Shown: piece by piece, positions 1 through 12,251 of the stretch
Position numbering within the stretch: position 1 is the stretch's first letter
How the letters are laid out: each line of letters opens with the position of its first letter
Source: Pegea sp. RAD2-039
Taxonomy: Eukaryota > Chordata > Thaliacea > Salpida > Salpidae
Direction: 5' to 3'
Assembly (NCBI GenBank): GCA_034620365.1
Contig: JAQGEQ010000195.1
Span: 124,001-188,000, forward strand
DNA length: 64,000 bases
The notes under the pieces: model-generated
What the model was told of the DNA's origin: nothing
The model's database searches: none
Seen by the model: only the letters and a program-made list of their open reading frames with translations
Translations under genes and position numbers: made by a program

Positions 1-3000
1 TAAACATTATTTAGTGAAATTAAATATTATTCATAATTGAATCATTTGTTGAAATGAACTTTGGAATTTTCTCTTTCCTTTTGTTTCTACAAAGGACTAA
101 AGTTCAAGTATTTATGTCCACGTGACTATGAAATGTAGTAGAAAATCTCTTCTTTGAAGCTGTTGTTGATTTATTTTCTTCATTTTCTTCTCATCAAAAC
201 AAAACGTGACAAAGCTCAGTGATATGTCTGAAAATAAAGAGACTTAATGTTCTCAACCACAATAAAATCACAAACAAAACGTGTCCTTCCATCAAATAGT
301 TTACTTTCAGTTAATCTTTTTTTCTAGGTCCCAGCGGTCAGAGGCTAAAGATAGTGGAGACGCCTGAACTTTAAACAATAGCAATTTCTGTTTGTTTAAC
401 TTTGACAACAAATGAAAGTCCAAATGAGTCGATGTTTCTGTGTTGCAATCGGACAAGTGTGAAATCGATTGAGTCCTCAAAATTGTCTTTTTAATAAAGT
501 GGAATATTGTTTCATCAAGCTAAAAATAATCATTAAAAAGTCAGCAGAATGATGTAGGCAAAATCTCTTTTAAAAATCTGATATCTTTTGATAGATTTCT
601 TTTTAATGTCGCCAAATTTTTATCTTACTAATTTTATAGTAGATTCAACTGAGAACTAGTTTACAACATGTTAAACGTGATGATAGTCACATGTTTAGCT
701 ATTTCCATCTATACATATTGTAATTTATCAGTTTTAACAATTGATGACATTTGTAAAAAGTGAAGCTGGTGGTCTTATTGCTTTAGATTGGAAAAGTAAT
801 TTTGAATTAGTTCTTCTATTATGACTAAGAAGTTATAGAGTCATAACAAATATAAAAGCATAAAGTTCGCTTTGATTTAGATGAAAACGAAGGTGTTTGT
901 TTAAACTCTTCTTGATTTAATTTTTCTTTTTACTAACTTGTTAAATTTTGATAATTTTCGTTTTATATTGATTCTGTCATAAAAGATTTTCGATAAAAAC
1001 TTTTTCAATAAAATTTCATACAGAGTCAAATTACGAAAAAGTCAGTTGTCAAAAATACTTCAATAAATGGAAGATAAGAAACTTACTTATATCTTTTATA
1101 TTACATCAGAGATTTTAAAACTTTTAAAGATGATGACCTCCTGCGGAAGTTCAGTTTCCTCCAAGTAAATACTTTTACCAAAACTAGATTTTCTTTAACA
1201 ATTATCTGGATTTATCTTTAAATTAGGAAGTGAAAGAAAATTAACAGCTGCTACTAATTAAAATGCTTAAAATGATTTAGTTTAAGTTTTCGCGTGATAG
1301 AATTTGTTATTGGCTCATGTTGTATAACTTTCATTAAATATTTAGTTGATTTCTATCTGCACATGAAGACTAATTAAGATCTATAACTCGACTGTGTTTA
1401 TTTAATTTTAGTTTGAACTCAATATTCTACAATTTCAGTCAGCAATTATGATTAAAGAAAATGAAAAACTTTAATTGGCTTTACACTAATTACAACTGGT
1501 AATTAAGTAAGATAATTCATATATCAGTAAAACGTTTTGTTAGTTAATACCATAACTTTGTTTTCAACTTCAATGAATGAAGCATTATTAGTTTTGCTAC
1601 AAACATTAAAATAAGAAGATTACATAAAAATAATTGTCAAATAATTCATTGTAGAACTAGTTTAAAACTTCTGACTCAAATCATTTTAAATGATTATTCG
1701 TTTTTAATAAAACGACTTTAGAAAATTTCAGTCTGTTTATTTCATAATAGACTAACATTTTTAAGTAATTTATTCAACATACAAAACTATTTCGTATTCA
1801 TGATTTATTTTGCTTTTTGTTATAATTAAAAACTGCATCAAAAACTTTGGAACCAAAAGTCACCAAAATCACAGTTTATTCTTTAGTTAATAAAAGATTA
1901 ATAATTTTTTTGTCAGTTGTCACAATCTTTAAGTTATATACAAAAATAATTAGGTTGATTTATGTTACAAGTTCATTTTAATCTCAAATATTTTGAATAA
2001 ATCTATAATTAAACTGAATATATTGTTTGAAACACTTATCAAACTCTCTCCTTTTATTTAAAGTTGAATCAGATTAAAAAAATATTTTTAATTAATAGTT
2101 TTCTCAAAAAGTAAAATAATTAAAATGTAATTAAGTGTAATTATTCAGCGGAAGCAAACTTAACAAATATTTTTATATGCTTCCTAACTGGATCCGTATT
2201 TTTAATTGAACCTCAGAAGTGTTTAAAATATAAAATTATCTTTTATGGCTAGTTTGATTGAAGTTTTCGAACGTTTAAATTTGTCACTGTTTAAAGTTTT
2301 GATTGCAAAAAGTTTTTTTTTTTATACAGTCAATTTTGTTTCAAATATCATATAAAGAAGCAGTTGCCTTATTAGAATACAATAAATAGAATCCATAAAA
2401 AATATAAGAGTCAAACCTTTCAAAAAATTTCAAACTTGGAAATATTTATTTATAACATTTCATTTTCAACATTAAAAAAAAAACTATAAAAGTTAGAAAT
2501 AAAACATTATTAGAAAAATTATTTAGTTGCTCATATATCAACATTTGCTTTTATTAATTTTTACATTAAATATAAAACTGCTTGTAATAGCCTAAATTTA
2601 AATACTTTTATTACATCTAAACAGCTTTGAAAATGTTTTAAAACTGACGCAGATATTGAGAAATTATCATTAAATTTTTGCATTCTAAAATCAGATGTCA
2701 CTTTTAATAGAAAAAATATTTTGTATTTTAGTGAAATATGAATCTTTGTATCTTCAATAAATATCAAAACTACTAAAGTAATGTTTTTAAGAAAATTTTA
2801 AACATTTAGTGTAAAATATTTTTGTAACAAATGATAAGAAAAGTTAAAAAAAGGACTTAGTCTCATATATCATTAGAGTGACAATAAAAACTAAAAGATT
2901 TTCAGCAATTTATTAAGGAATTTTGTTTACCCTATAAATCAAAAATGTAAAAGAAAAAAAGGGATATTACAATAAAATCATATTTTCCTTTTATTATTCT

Positions 3001-6000
3001 CAATCTGATAAGTGCAAGAAACATAAATAAAACTTTATATTGAATAGTTTAAGTATTTTTCTGACGGTTTATTGCTTATAGAATCGAAAAGTAATTTGTA
3101 AAAATGTTTCAGTTAGGTTTCTTGTTTACACATCTAATTTATCAAAGCTATTTCTTGAAATTGAATTAAACATTTGTAAAACTTAATATCTTGAATAATT
3201 GTAATATAAATAAAGACTATTTGAACTTTAAGAAAATAAAAGTGTCAAGCAATCTTTTCAAATTTTATATTTAAAATAACTTTAGCGTAAACAGTGTATA
3301 TCGTACTATTAAAACTAAAAAGTTAAAATAAAAAGTAGTTACTATTTCTATAATAACTAAAAATCTTTGAATAATGTCTTAGTATTATGTTGAAATCACA
3401 CATTTTACATTCGTTACTTTTTAGAAATTGGTTTCAAAGCCTAAGGCTATTACATTGACGGGCAGCATTTCAGTTGATATAGTTATAACTGTATCACAAC
3501 ACTTTTGACTTTGAAGTGTTAAGATTTAAGTAATTATAATTACTCAGACATAACTCGAAGCACTACCACTTAAATAACGATCATCTTTTAAAAGTATCTT
3601 CGTTTGATGGAAACTTTAATCATTAAAAAAACATTTAAAAAAAGTTAAAGCTATATCGAGCTATCAGAATACTTGTTTTAAATCAATAGCAACGAAAATA
3701 TCTAATTCATTTAAAACCCATTTTCAACGATGTAAAAATCAAATTATTTATTCAGAAATTTGATTGAAATTGTATTGTGACAAAGATCGACTGATGACTA
3801 TTGTCAAATTTAGATTTAAAAATATTTACTTAAAATATGAAAAGTAAATTAGAAAATGGTTACTGTTCTTTTACATTAAAATGATTTAAAACATTATTTT
3901 TACAAAATTAAACCTCAGATAGTTTTCTTTTAGTCATTGAAATTAACAAACTTGTTGTTATTCCTGCTTTATATAGTCTTGCTGCTTATAACATAACATA
4001 ATATAGTATTTTCAGTGTCGTTGTTGACATTTTAGTTGAAATTTTCCTACAAATGAGTTTCAAAAATAAATGCATTTTGTATGATATTACAAAGTTTACA
4101 TTCCCAAATTTTTTCAACAGCCTGTATTTCGCCTTTAAGGTGGAGGCATTGCTAAACGTAGTTGTGTATTCTTCTAAGTTGTTGGTTTTGACTATTTTGT
4201 TTTTTGTTCTAAGAAGTTTAGCATAACAATGAATATAATTTTTTTTTTCAAATACCTGCTGTATAATTTTTAATTTTATTTTTATATAAGCAATTCGCCC
4301 TTTTCTCAGTCATCAAAATGTGTATAAAACCCTTTTGTCCCACTTATAATAAACAAACTAAATATAAATATTTTTGTACGTAGGGCGAAACTGTAATAAA
4401 AATGTAAAATATAAATGCTAATTTGCATTCTAAATTAAATACTAAATATTCAAGTTAAAAAAACCTGTGACACATGAAAACTTTTGAGTGGAAAATTTCA
4501 TAAAAAATATCAATAATAATACTTAGAAATTAAACTTAAATAAGTATTTTTGGCATATTAGTTGGCTTGTAAGTTATCATAAAATATAATTTTCCTTTAA
4601 TTAAACTTCACAAACTTGATTGTTTTATAAACTTATTATGTGATTACAATCAGTTGTTTATACTTTATAACAAAATAAATTATCTTCAAGTTTATTAAAA
4701 CGTTTGATTACTACTAGTTTTATGAATAAGTTTGTTTTAGTTCCTGATTATCTATGAATTACAATAAGCAGATTATTACTGTCTTTCACTGTTTGCATTA
4801 CAATGTTTCAGAGCTTTTTCAAGATATTTAATCACTAATTTCTTGATTAAAGTTTTGTAAAAGAAACTTGTTAAGTCTATCGTTGCTAGTAATACTTGTA
4901 AGTTATTGTACTTTTTAATATCTATACTATAAATTTAAATAAATAATAATTCTGTTAACAATATTTATAGTAAAACTTAATTCATTCTTTCGATGGTGTT
5001 ATAGACATGTTTTTTTTCATTTACAAGATTGGTAGCCTTCAGTTTGTTTAATCTTACTAGTTTCGGGTATATAGTTGTAAAACCTGATAAAAGCTAGTTC
5101 TATTTTTAAGTAACCAAAAACAATTAGGTTCAAACTATGAATGATTTTCATATTTTTTTGTTTTAAGCTTGAATATTATGATAAAATATATAACTTTGTA
5201 CTTTATTAAAGCAACAATTATTTTTCTTGTTTTTCTAATTTTTGTTCTTACTATAACTTTTGCTAACGTACCTTTTGGCAAACTTAGACTTGTTGTGATC
5301 AACTTTGTAAAAGAGCCAAAAATGTTTGAAACTTGATTTTTGTATTTCTTATTTACGAAATTTAGTTAATATATAACTTAAACTAAGCTGCATTTTATAT
5401 CAGTGGTTTGAATTTTGCACTTAGTAAACTTTTTTCCAAATATTATCAATTATTCTTTGATTTATACTTCAATCAAAAATTATAAATAACTATATTTAAA
5501 ACAAACATCAAAACTTGTGTTTATATTCCTATGTGACTAAGATAGTATTAGTGATAAAAATTGGAATTTTCTATAAAAAGTTAAGTTCGCTTTCTAACTG
5601 TCTTTAGTTATAAATTAAAATCATTTTTTTTTTTCTACTTTTGTGATAATTAATTTTTATAATTTTGAGCATAATTTGTAATGGTAAACTTTGGCTGCCA
5701 TATAAAAACTGTCATTAGGCATGTAAGACTTATTTATATTTTATAGTTTTTATAAAAAGATTTTAAATAAAAATGCTTTTAGTGCTTTCTAATAACTACT
5801 TTTTATTATCTATGTCGATATTAACCTTATGAAGCATTTCTAAGCATTATATTTAAAGTTTATAAAAAATTATAAATTATTTTATATTCAAATTCATTTG
5901 ATTAACTATAATATAGTAAACTTTTTGAATTAAAAATGATATGTTATTAATATAGAAGCAAAAATATTTTTCACATTTTTTTATATTTGAAGCTTTTACC

Positions 6001-6080
6001 ACATAAGTTTGATTATATCAAAAGTTAAAGAAATATAATAAGATACAAGAATTGATTTTCTTACATTTTTAGTAACTTTT
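1..6080. other. AT-rich gene desert
   Basis: No open reading frame of convincing length or composition is seen on either strand. The DNA is very AT-rich with many homopolymer A/T runs. The only exon-like islands are a terminal-exon candidate near 329-377 (listed separately) and a short less AT-rich patch at about 1125-1167. That patch follows an AG and ends in an in-frame TAA, and is too short to call. TGACGTCA, common further right, is absent here. Confidence 0.7.
329..377 (+). other. Possible terminal coding exon of a gene to the left
   Basis: A pyrimidine tract ending in TTTTTTTCTAG is followed by about 49 bases that are clearly less AT-rich than their surroundings. Two of three frames end soon after in a stop: one gives a short tail ending SGDA, another a tail ending ETPEL followed by TAA at about 375-377. 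This is the usual look of a last coding exon plus 3' UTR in this genome. No partner exon lies inside the window, so the gene would start left of position 1. Family unknown; it may be chance. Confidence 0.3.
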
Positions 6081-6103
6081 TTTAGCTGCTACTCAAGTAA
6101 AAA

Positions 6104-6409
6104 ATGGATTTAGAAAAAGTAAATAATAAAGAAAAGCTTATTCTATGCCAAAAATACTTTTATGGGGGTATCTGTTTACTTCCCTTTCTTTGGATTATTA
6201 ATGCAGTTTGGTTTTTTAAGTATGCTTTCTTAAGGCCTGAATTTGAAGAGCAAAAAAAGATGAAGAAGCTAGTAATTTATTCATTTATTGGTGGCAGTAT
6301 TTGGACTGTACTTTTTATTTCTTGGATTATAGTATTTCAGTTTAATAGAACTGGTTGGAATGAAATTGGAGATCAATTATCATTTGTAGTTCCAAAAGGC
6401 ATGGCTTAA
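6104..6409 (+). CDS. PSENEN: Gamma-secretase subunit PEN-2
   Basis: A 101-residue single-exon protein, the same length as animal PEN-2. PEN-2 is the small membrane subunit of gamma-secretase; with presenilin, nicastrin and APH-1 it allows presenilin endoproteolysis and cleavage of Notch and APP-type substrates. Seen here: N-terminal LEKVNNKEKLILCQKYFYGG, a first hydrophobic segment (about 18-37) with the family pattern LPFLWIINAVWFF, a basic/acidic loop, and a second segment (about 57-80). The C-terminal motif is DQLSF where most animals have DYLSF, a sequence known to matter for complex assembly. An AG after a T-rich tract (6084-6085) lies 18 bases before the ATG, so the 5' UTR may be spliced. 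AATAAA lies at 6696-6701. Identity is very likely. Confidence 0.95.
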   Translation: MDLEKVNNKEKLILCQKYFYGGICLLPFLWIINAVWFFKYAFLRPEFEEQKKMKKLVIYSFIGGSIWTVLFISWIIVFQFNRTGWNEIGDQLSFVVPKGMA

Positions 6410-7917
6410 AATGTCTATTGCATATTTGATGAGAAAATATTTCCAGAAATTTATCATTACTTCAGATGCTTGAAAATTACTTTATTTGATACGAACTTTA
6501 TTTTGAAGCTTTTTTCACTATCTAAAATTAAAAACTCATCTTAAAAGTATTTTTTATTTTTAAAATTAAAAAATTATAATTAGAATTTTAAATGGTCATT
6601 TCTTTATGTTTCAGAGACTTTAGGTAATTTTTTAATATAATACTTTTTTACTTTCCTGGATTCATATTATAAAAGTTGTTCAAGATTCATCTGTAAATAA
6701 ATCTCTCAATTTCCTAGGATTATTTAGCTCTTGTTTTCTTAGTAGTAACAAATATTTATGAAATTTAGCTTATAGTTTTATATGTTTGATTAAGTTATAT
6801 AATAAATAATTAAATAAATATATATATAAATAAATATATATAAATGGGAACTTGTTTAACTTATAAATGTTTCAAAAAATTCTATAATCATGGTTTTTAT
6901 AATTGTTATCGTATCAAACAACTTTTTACATTCATTAGCTAAATTATAAACAGATTTTACTGAAAGCTAAATGTATTTAGATATTTAAGACAAGTTAATT
7001 AACATTATAATGACTTTTTATTTGGTTCTGTAAGTTAATTTTGTATAAATTATGTCATCATTATGATGAAAATAATGTTATGGTTGCAAACAAAAACTAA
7101 ACTTTTGATTCACTATTTAATCATTCTTATTTATCCTAAAAATGTTAAATACAAAATAATTAAATTAAAAAACATTTTAATGTACTTAATATACAATTTT
7201 AAAGGCTTTAATTTAGTATTTTATTTAGACTATTTTTTAGAATTTTTTATTTTTAACTCAAAAATATTTAATTCATTTTTTTTATTAAGAACTATTTTTT
7301 ATTAAGATATTAAAATTTAAACCTGAGTAATATGAAGGTTTTTTACTTTTTTATGTTAAATTATTTATGCTTAACTATAGTATTTTTTAAATTAGATTTT
7401 ATATTATTAATTTTATTCTTATACTTAGTATTTATTATTTCATAATTGTTTTATATTTAATTTTCTTTTATAATTACTCTTATAAAATAATTTTATGCAA
7501 GCTATACAAGAATTGTCTTTTTTTATTAAAGTTGATTATAGCTATGTACTAATTTGATAAAAGTAATACTTTATTTTGAGTTTAATAAAAATCTATTTTG
7601 TTTTGTTCATTGTTTATTAAACTATTAAACTTCATAATATTTATATCTATTAATAAGATAAAAAATATATAAATAAGAAAATATATAATAAATCTATAAA
7701 TAAAATAATAAATAATTTTTTTCAAAGTAAATAGCTTAAAATTATTATTCTAATCTTATAATGGATTAATTTTCTACTGTTTTTATTCTTAAGTTTTATT
7801 TTAGACTTCAAATATTATTCTTTTATAAATAATAATAATTTCATCATTTGTTTTATTCCAAACTCAATAATTTTTTTTATTTACTTTTTTTGCTGTCTGA
7901 TTGTGATTAATTTTATT
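6410..7917. other. Intergenic spacer between PEN-2 and UPF2
   Basis: Extremely AT-rich. It contains the PEN-2 3' UTR with AATAAA at 6696-6701 and simple AT repeats at about 6800-6845 and 7660-7715. The 80-codon frame at 7063-7305 is a low-complexity A/T translation and is not accepted as a gene. No other gene seen. Confidence 0.7.
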
Positions 7918-7935
7918 TTTTATACAGATATTAAA

Positions 7936-10900
7936 ATGTCTGATGATAAAATTGAAGAGAATTCCTCTGTAAAAGAAGAAAAAAATGAAGAAATGGAAGA
8001 GGAAGAAGCAAAGAACAATAAAGAAAAAGAGCAAGCTACTCAAATTATAAAAGAGATTGAAGAGAAAGCAAGTTTGAAAGCTCAAATTAGAAATGACAAT
8101 AGAATGGCGATTAATAATCGTCCTGATGAAGATTTCTTTCATAAACTTGATTCTAATTTGAGAAAAAATACAGCGTTTGTAAAGAAAATTGGCAAACTAA
8201 CTGAACAACAACGTACATCTTTATCTAATGAACTGAAAAGTTTGAATTTAACTCGTTATATACAAGAAATAGCTTCTACATTATTCCAATCAAAAATAAA
8301 AATGTTAGACATTCCTTGTGCAGTTCATATTTGCTCACTAATGCATCAACGATATGCTGATTTCACATCAATTCTACAACAAACAGCTAAAAAAGCTTTC
8401 CTTGGTTATCAAGATGATAAAAATAGTATGGTAGCAAACACAAATAAATTAAGAACTGACCTCAGATTTGTTTCTGAACTGACAATTACAGGTATTTTGT
8501 CTGACAAGGATGGTTTGACTTTACTACATGGACTGCTAGGTTGCATGACCACTCATGACAAGGAGAAGCATGAATTGTTAAGCGTGATTATCAGCATCTG
8601 TAAACATAATGGTGAAGACTTAGCAGGACTCATACCAAGAAAACATAAATCTTTAGGAAGTAAATTTGACTTAGAAATTCCCAAAAGTCAAGTTTTTGCT
8701 GCTGATAAACAAAAACATTTTTATACTTTACTCTGTGATTACTGGCAATCAGTAAAAGAACATTTAACAAGTTTGCACAAGAGTTTGTTGGTGATTGAGA
8801 AAAGAAATCAGAGTATCTTGCTGAGTAAAGGTGAGCTACATGATGAAAAAAGCAAAGAGTATACAGACAAGCACGCTGTCTTTACAAAACTTCAATTCAA
8901 TGCAAATGCACTAGCTGATCTGTTAGATGTAGATATGCCAGATTTTAGTGATAATGAAAGATCACTGATTGATTCAGAGTCCAATATCATCTGTAGAGAT
9001 TTATCAACTTTAAGTGGAAAAGTCCTAAATGAAAATTCAATTTGGGAAGATGATGATCAGAAGTCATTTTATACGGATTTGCTCGCGCTACAAGCTATTA
9101 TACCGGCTATTCTCTTTAAAGATGGAAATAAATACAAGAAAGTTTTAGTTACTCATAAAAATAATACTCCTGGTAAAAAGAGCGAGAAGAAACCAGTAGG
9201 TCCCAAGATGGGTGGGAAAGCTGAATCAGCTGTTGAAGCACTCAATAAAGATCTGGAAAGTTTAGATCTTATTTCTTCTGAGAAAACTGAAATCACCTCA
9301 AAAATTGAAGTAAAGCCTGCAGGAAAAATCCAGCAATCAGAAGACACACAATCAGAAGATGAAAAAGATGTAGCAAGTTTTGAAGATGATACAGAAGAAG
9401 AGGAGTTAAATATGGGAGCTACTATGAAAGTGATTGTTGAAGCGTATCTAATCTCGTTGAAGAATTGTGTCAACAGGGATCTTGTTGATAAGGTAAGGAT
9501 CGATTTGATGATCTTTCAACCAACCAATCATCTCTTTTCAGGCTGCTCAAGACTTTTGTATGAATATGAACACACGTCCTAACCGTAAACGACTCGCTAA
9601 AGCTCTTTTCAATGTACACCGATCGCGTCTTGATCTTCTACCGTTCTACGCGCGATTAGCAGCTACTCTTCACCCTTGCATTCCTGATGTTTCTGAACAA
9701 CTTGCTAATATGTTACTGAAGGACTTTCGTTACCACATGCGGAAGAAGGAACAAATGCATATCGAGAGTAAAGTAAAAACGATGAGATTCATCGGTGAGT
9801 TGACCAAATTTGAAATGATACCTCTCACTGATTGCTTGAATTGCCTCAAACTTCTTATCAATGACTTTTCCCCACATACTATTGAAATGGCTTGCGGATT
9901 ACTCGAGACGTGTGGTTACTACGCTCTCAGGCATCCATCATCTCATTTTAGAGCTCGCGCTCTTCTAGATCAACTAATTCGGAAGCAAACAGCAAAAGCG
10001 TTGGATCAACGTTACTCAACAATGATCGATAATGCGAGGTATACATGTGATCCTCCCAAAATCGAAGCAGTTGTCTATAAACCTCGTCCACCTATGCATG
10101 AATACATCCGCAAACTTCTATTTGCTGATCTTACTAAAGCGACAGTTGAAAAAGTCCTCCGGCAAATGAGGAAGCTCCCTTGGAATGAGGAAGACACAAG
10201 CATCTACATCCTCAAGTGTCTTGCCCAACCATGGATGGTCAAGTTCAATTGCATCCACTGCTTGGCCAGTTTGGTGGCAGGACTTGCTAATCATCGTAGT
10301 GACGTCTCACATTACATCGTTGATGATGTCCTCGAAGATATCCGAATCGGGATTGAAGTAAGCTTGTGGTGACGTCATTGACGCGCGACGAATCTTGCTT
10401 TGTTGATAGATTGACAATCCGAAGTTTAATCAGCGACGAGTTAGTACCGTCAAGTTTCTCGGAGAGTTGTACAATTATCGCGTAGTCGCGTCTTCTGTCA
10501 TCTTCCACATCCTCTACTTCTTCATCACTTACGGAGTATCTTACAATCATTCGATTCCTGGATCTTATGATCCTCCTGATCGTCTCTTCCGGATCCGGTT
10601 AGCATGTGTTCTTCTAGAGACTTGTGGACAATATTTTGATCGTGGCAACAGCAAACGAAGATTGGATTACTACATCCCGTATCTTCAGGTAACTCCTCAT
10701 CTTCATCTCTTGCATCCATCTACTGATCTTTTCCACAGAGATACATTTGGATGAAGAAGACACATCCTTACTGGAGCTTTACCCCGAAGCAAGTCAGTGA
10801 TTCAGCACCGGATAGTAACGTGGCGACCACCCCTCGTCTCTTCCCGGTCGAGATCGATTTCCTTGTCCAGGACACCTTTGGAGCACTCAGACCCAAGCTG

Positions 10901-11722
10901 AAGTTGGCCACAAGTTTTGAAGAAGTGGAACAGTTGGTCCAGCAAGTGGATCAGGAGATGAAGATGAAGATCAGTAAGCTGCTGCCGACCAACAAAGTCC
11001 ATGACTTCGGAGAGACATCTTCCATGCTTACTGATAGCCCTAATCTCGTCTCGATCCCTGAATCCAATGAGGAAGCTGAAAAGAGCGTTGATGACGTCAC
11101 AGCAGCTTCGGCGGATGAAGATGAGGAAGATGGGGTTGGTTCCGATGAGGAGACGGATCAGGATACAATTGAAGAAGAGAATGATCGCGGAGACTTGTTT
11201 AAATCAGCATCAAGTGCCCCCAAGCCCCCGAAGTTGGTGGAATGTGCTGAAGACAACGAATTTGTTCGCGCGTTCGACTCCATCGTCATCGAGAGCTTAC
11301 AATCGCGCAAGAAAGCGCAGGTGTGTAACCAAGACATGAGTGTCCCCATCAATGCTCGAAAGAAGATCATGTCGCGTCAAGGGAGCGATCCTGCCAACGA
11401 CTCTTCGCTCTGCTTCACTTTACTCACTCGTAAAGGGAACAAAGCGATCTTGCAACCTCTCAAGATCCCTGTATCTGAGCAATTTGCGATCGGATTGCGA
11501 GATCGAAACCAAGCAGAGGAGAAGCAGAAGCAGGAGTTGAAACAGATCACTCTTTCGATGAATGAGAGGCAGGTAGAAGAAGAGCAACATCTGTTAGATA
11601 CAGCTTACTACACTAAACAACCTTCAATTAATATGAATCGAGAAAGAAGACCCAAGTATCAGCCCCCTAAAGGTGCCCCCAATGCTGATTTAATCTTTAA
11701 CACTGGAGGAAGAAGACGATGA
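7936..11722 (+). CDS. UPF2: UPF2, nonsense-mediated mRNA decay factor
   Basis: Four coding exons by inference: 7936-9492, 9542-10357, 10410-10688 and 10739-11722, joined in frame to about 1211 residues (human UPF2 about 1270). UPF2 bridges UPF1 and UPF3 on mRNAs with premature stops. It has an acidic/lysine-rich N terminus, MIF4G-1 (about 63-330, with DEDFFHKLDSNLRKNTAFVK), MIF4G-2 (about 490-690) and MIF4G-3 (about 700-905, with EYIRKLLFADLTKATVEKVL). An acidic stretch (about 1010-1036) and a UPF1-binding C terminus follow, ending KGAPNADLIFNTGGRRR. Introns are only 48-52 bases. The first ATG of the longer frame (7903) is set aside because an acceptor-like TTTTATACAG (ends 7927) lies just before the ATG at 7936. 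Exon 1 is much more AT-rich than exons 2-4. No break seen. Confidence 0.96.
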
Positions 11723-11775
11723 AGATTTAATTGATTTGAAATTTGATAGAAAGATGAAAGAAGTAAGAAAAACAG

Positions 11776-11781
11776 AATAAA
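11776..11781 (+). promoter_or_regulatory. Poly(A) signal of UPF2
   Basis: AATAAA about 54 bases after the UPF2 stop codon, in an otherwise non-coding stretch. The position fits a short 3' UTR. Confidence 0.6.
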
Positions 11782-12251
11782 CAATCGCTAGAGGGCGCTC
11801 AAGAACCGCTTACTGGCGTTTTTCTTCGCTGGTTTTTGTCTTTCAAATGGTTTTGGTTGAATGTTACATCAGTCTGTAATTGTTGAGTGAAATGTAGTTG
11901 GTTTTAGATGTTTAGGAAGATTTGTTGTCGCTAAATTCGAAACTTTTCTTTTTTTCTGTCGTTTTCTTCCAACCGATTCTCTAGTAGCTATCAACAAAAT
12001 CGTATTTTCAAAAATGCTAATAACTTTGTCGATTGTAAATATGAATTTTTTGTAACTTTTTTTCTTGGCGTAGCTAGAGAGACGAGAGAGAAGTTCGGCA
12101 ATTTTCTTCCCAATAAGGGCATTTCCACCTATTTCATTCGTCACGCATCACTAAACACGCCTTTCCGTTAGCTCGCTTGCTTCTCGCGGAGAATGTGATG
12201 ACGTCATTGAAACTTTTCAATATATTCCACAGCAGATAGGGATTTTTTAAA
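11782..12251. other. Spacer between UPF2 and the PDZ-Ig gene
   Basis: About 470 bases without a convincing coding frame. It holds a TGACGTCA site at about 12199. Just before the next start codon is a tandem CAGCAG (12230-12235), which could be a 3' splice site for a 5' UTR or leader exon. Confidence 0.6.

Noticed and set aside
7063..7305. Plus-strand 80-codon frame
   Set aside because: Made mainly of L, I, F, N, Y and K from AT-rich DNA; no splice signals, no family resemblance.
9153..9473. Minus-strand 106-codon Ser-rich frame
   Set aside because: Antisense shadow of the acidic region of UPF2 exon 1.
11001..11339. Plus-strand 112-codon Arg/Met-rich frame
   Set aside because: Alternative frame of UPF2 exon 4; UPF2 similarity is continuous in the other frame.
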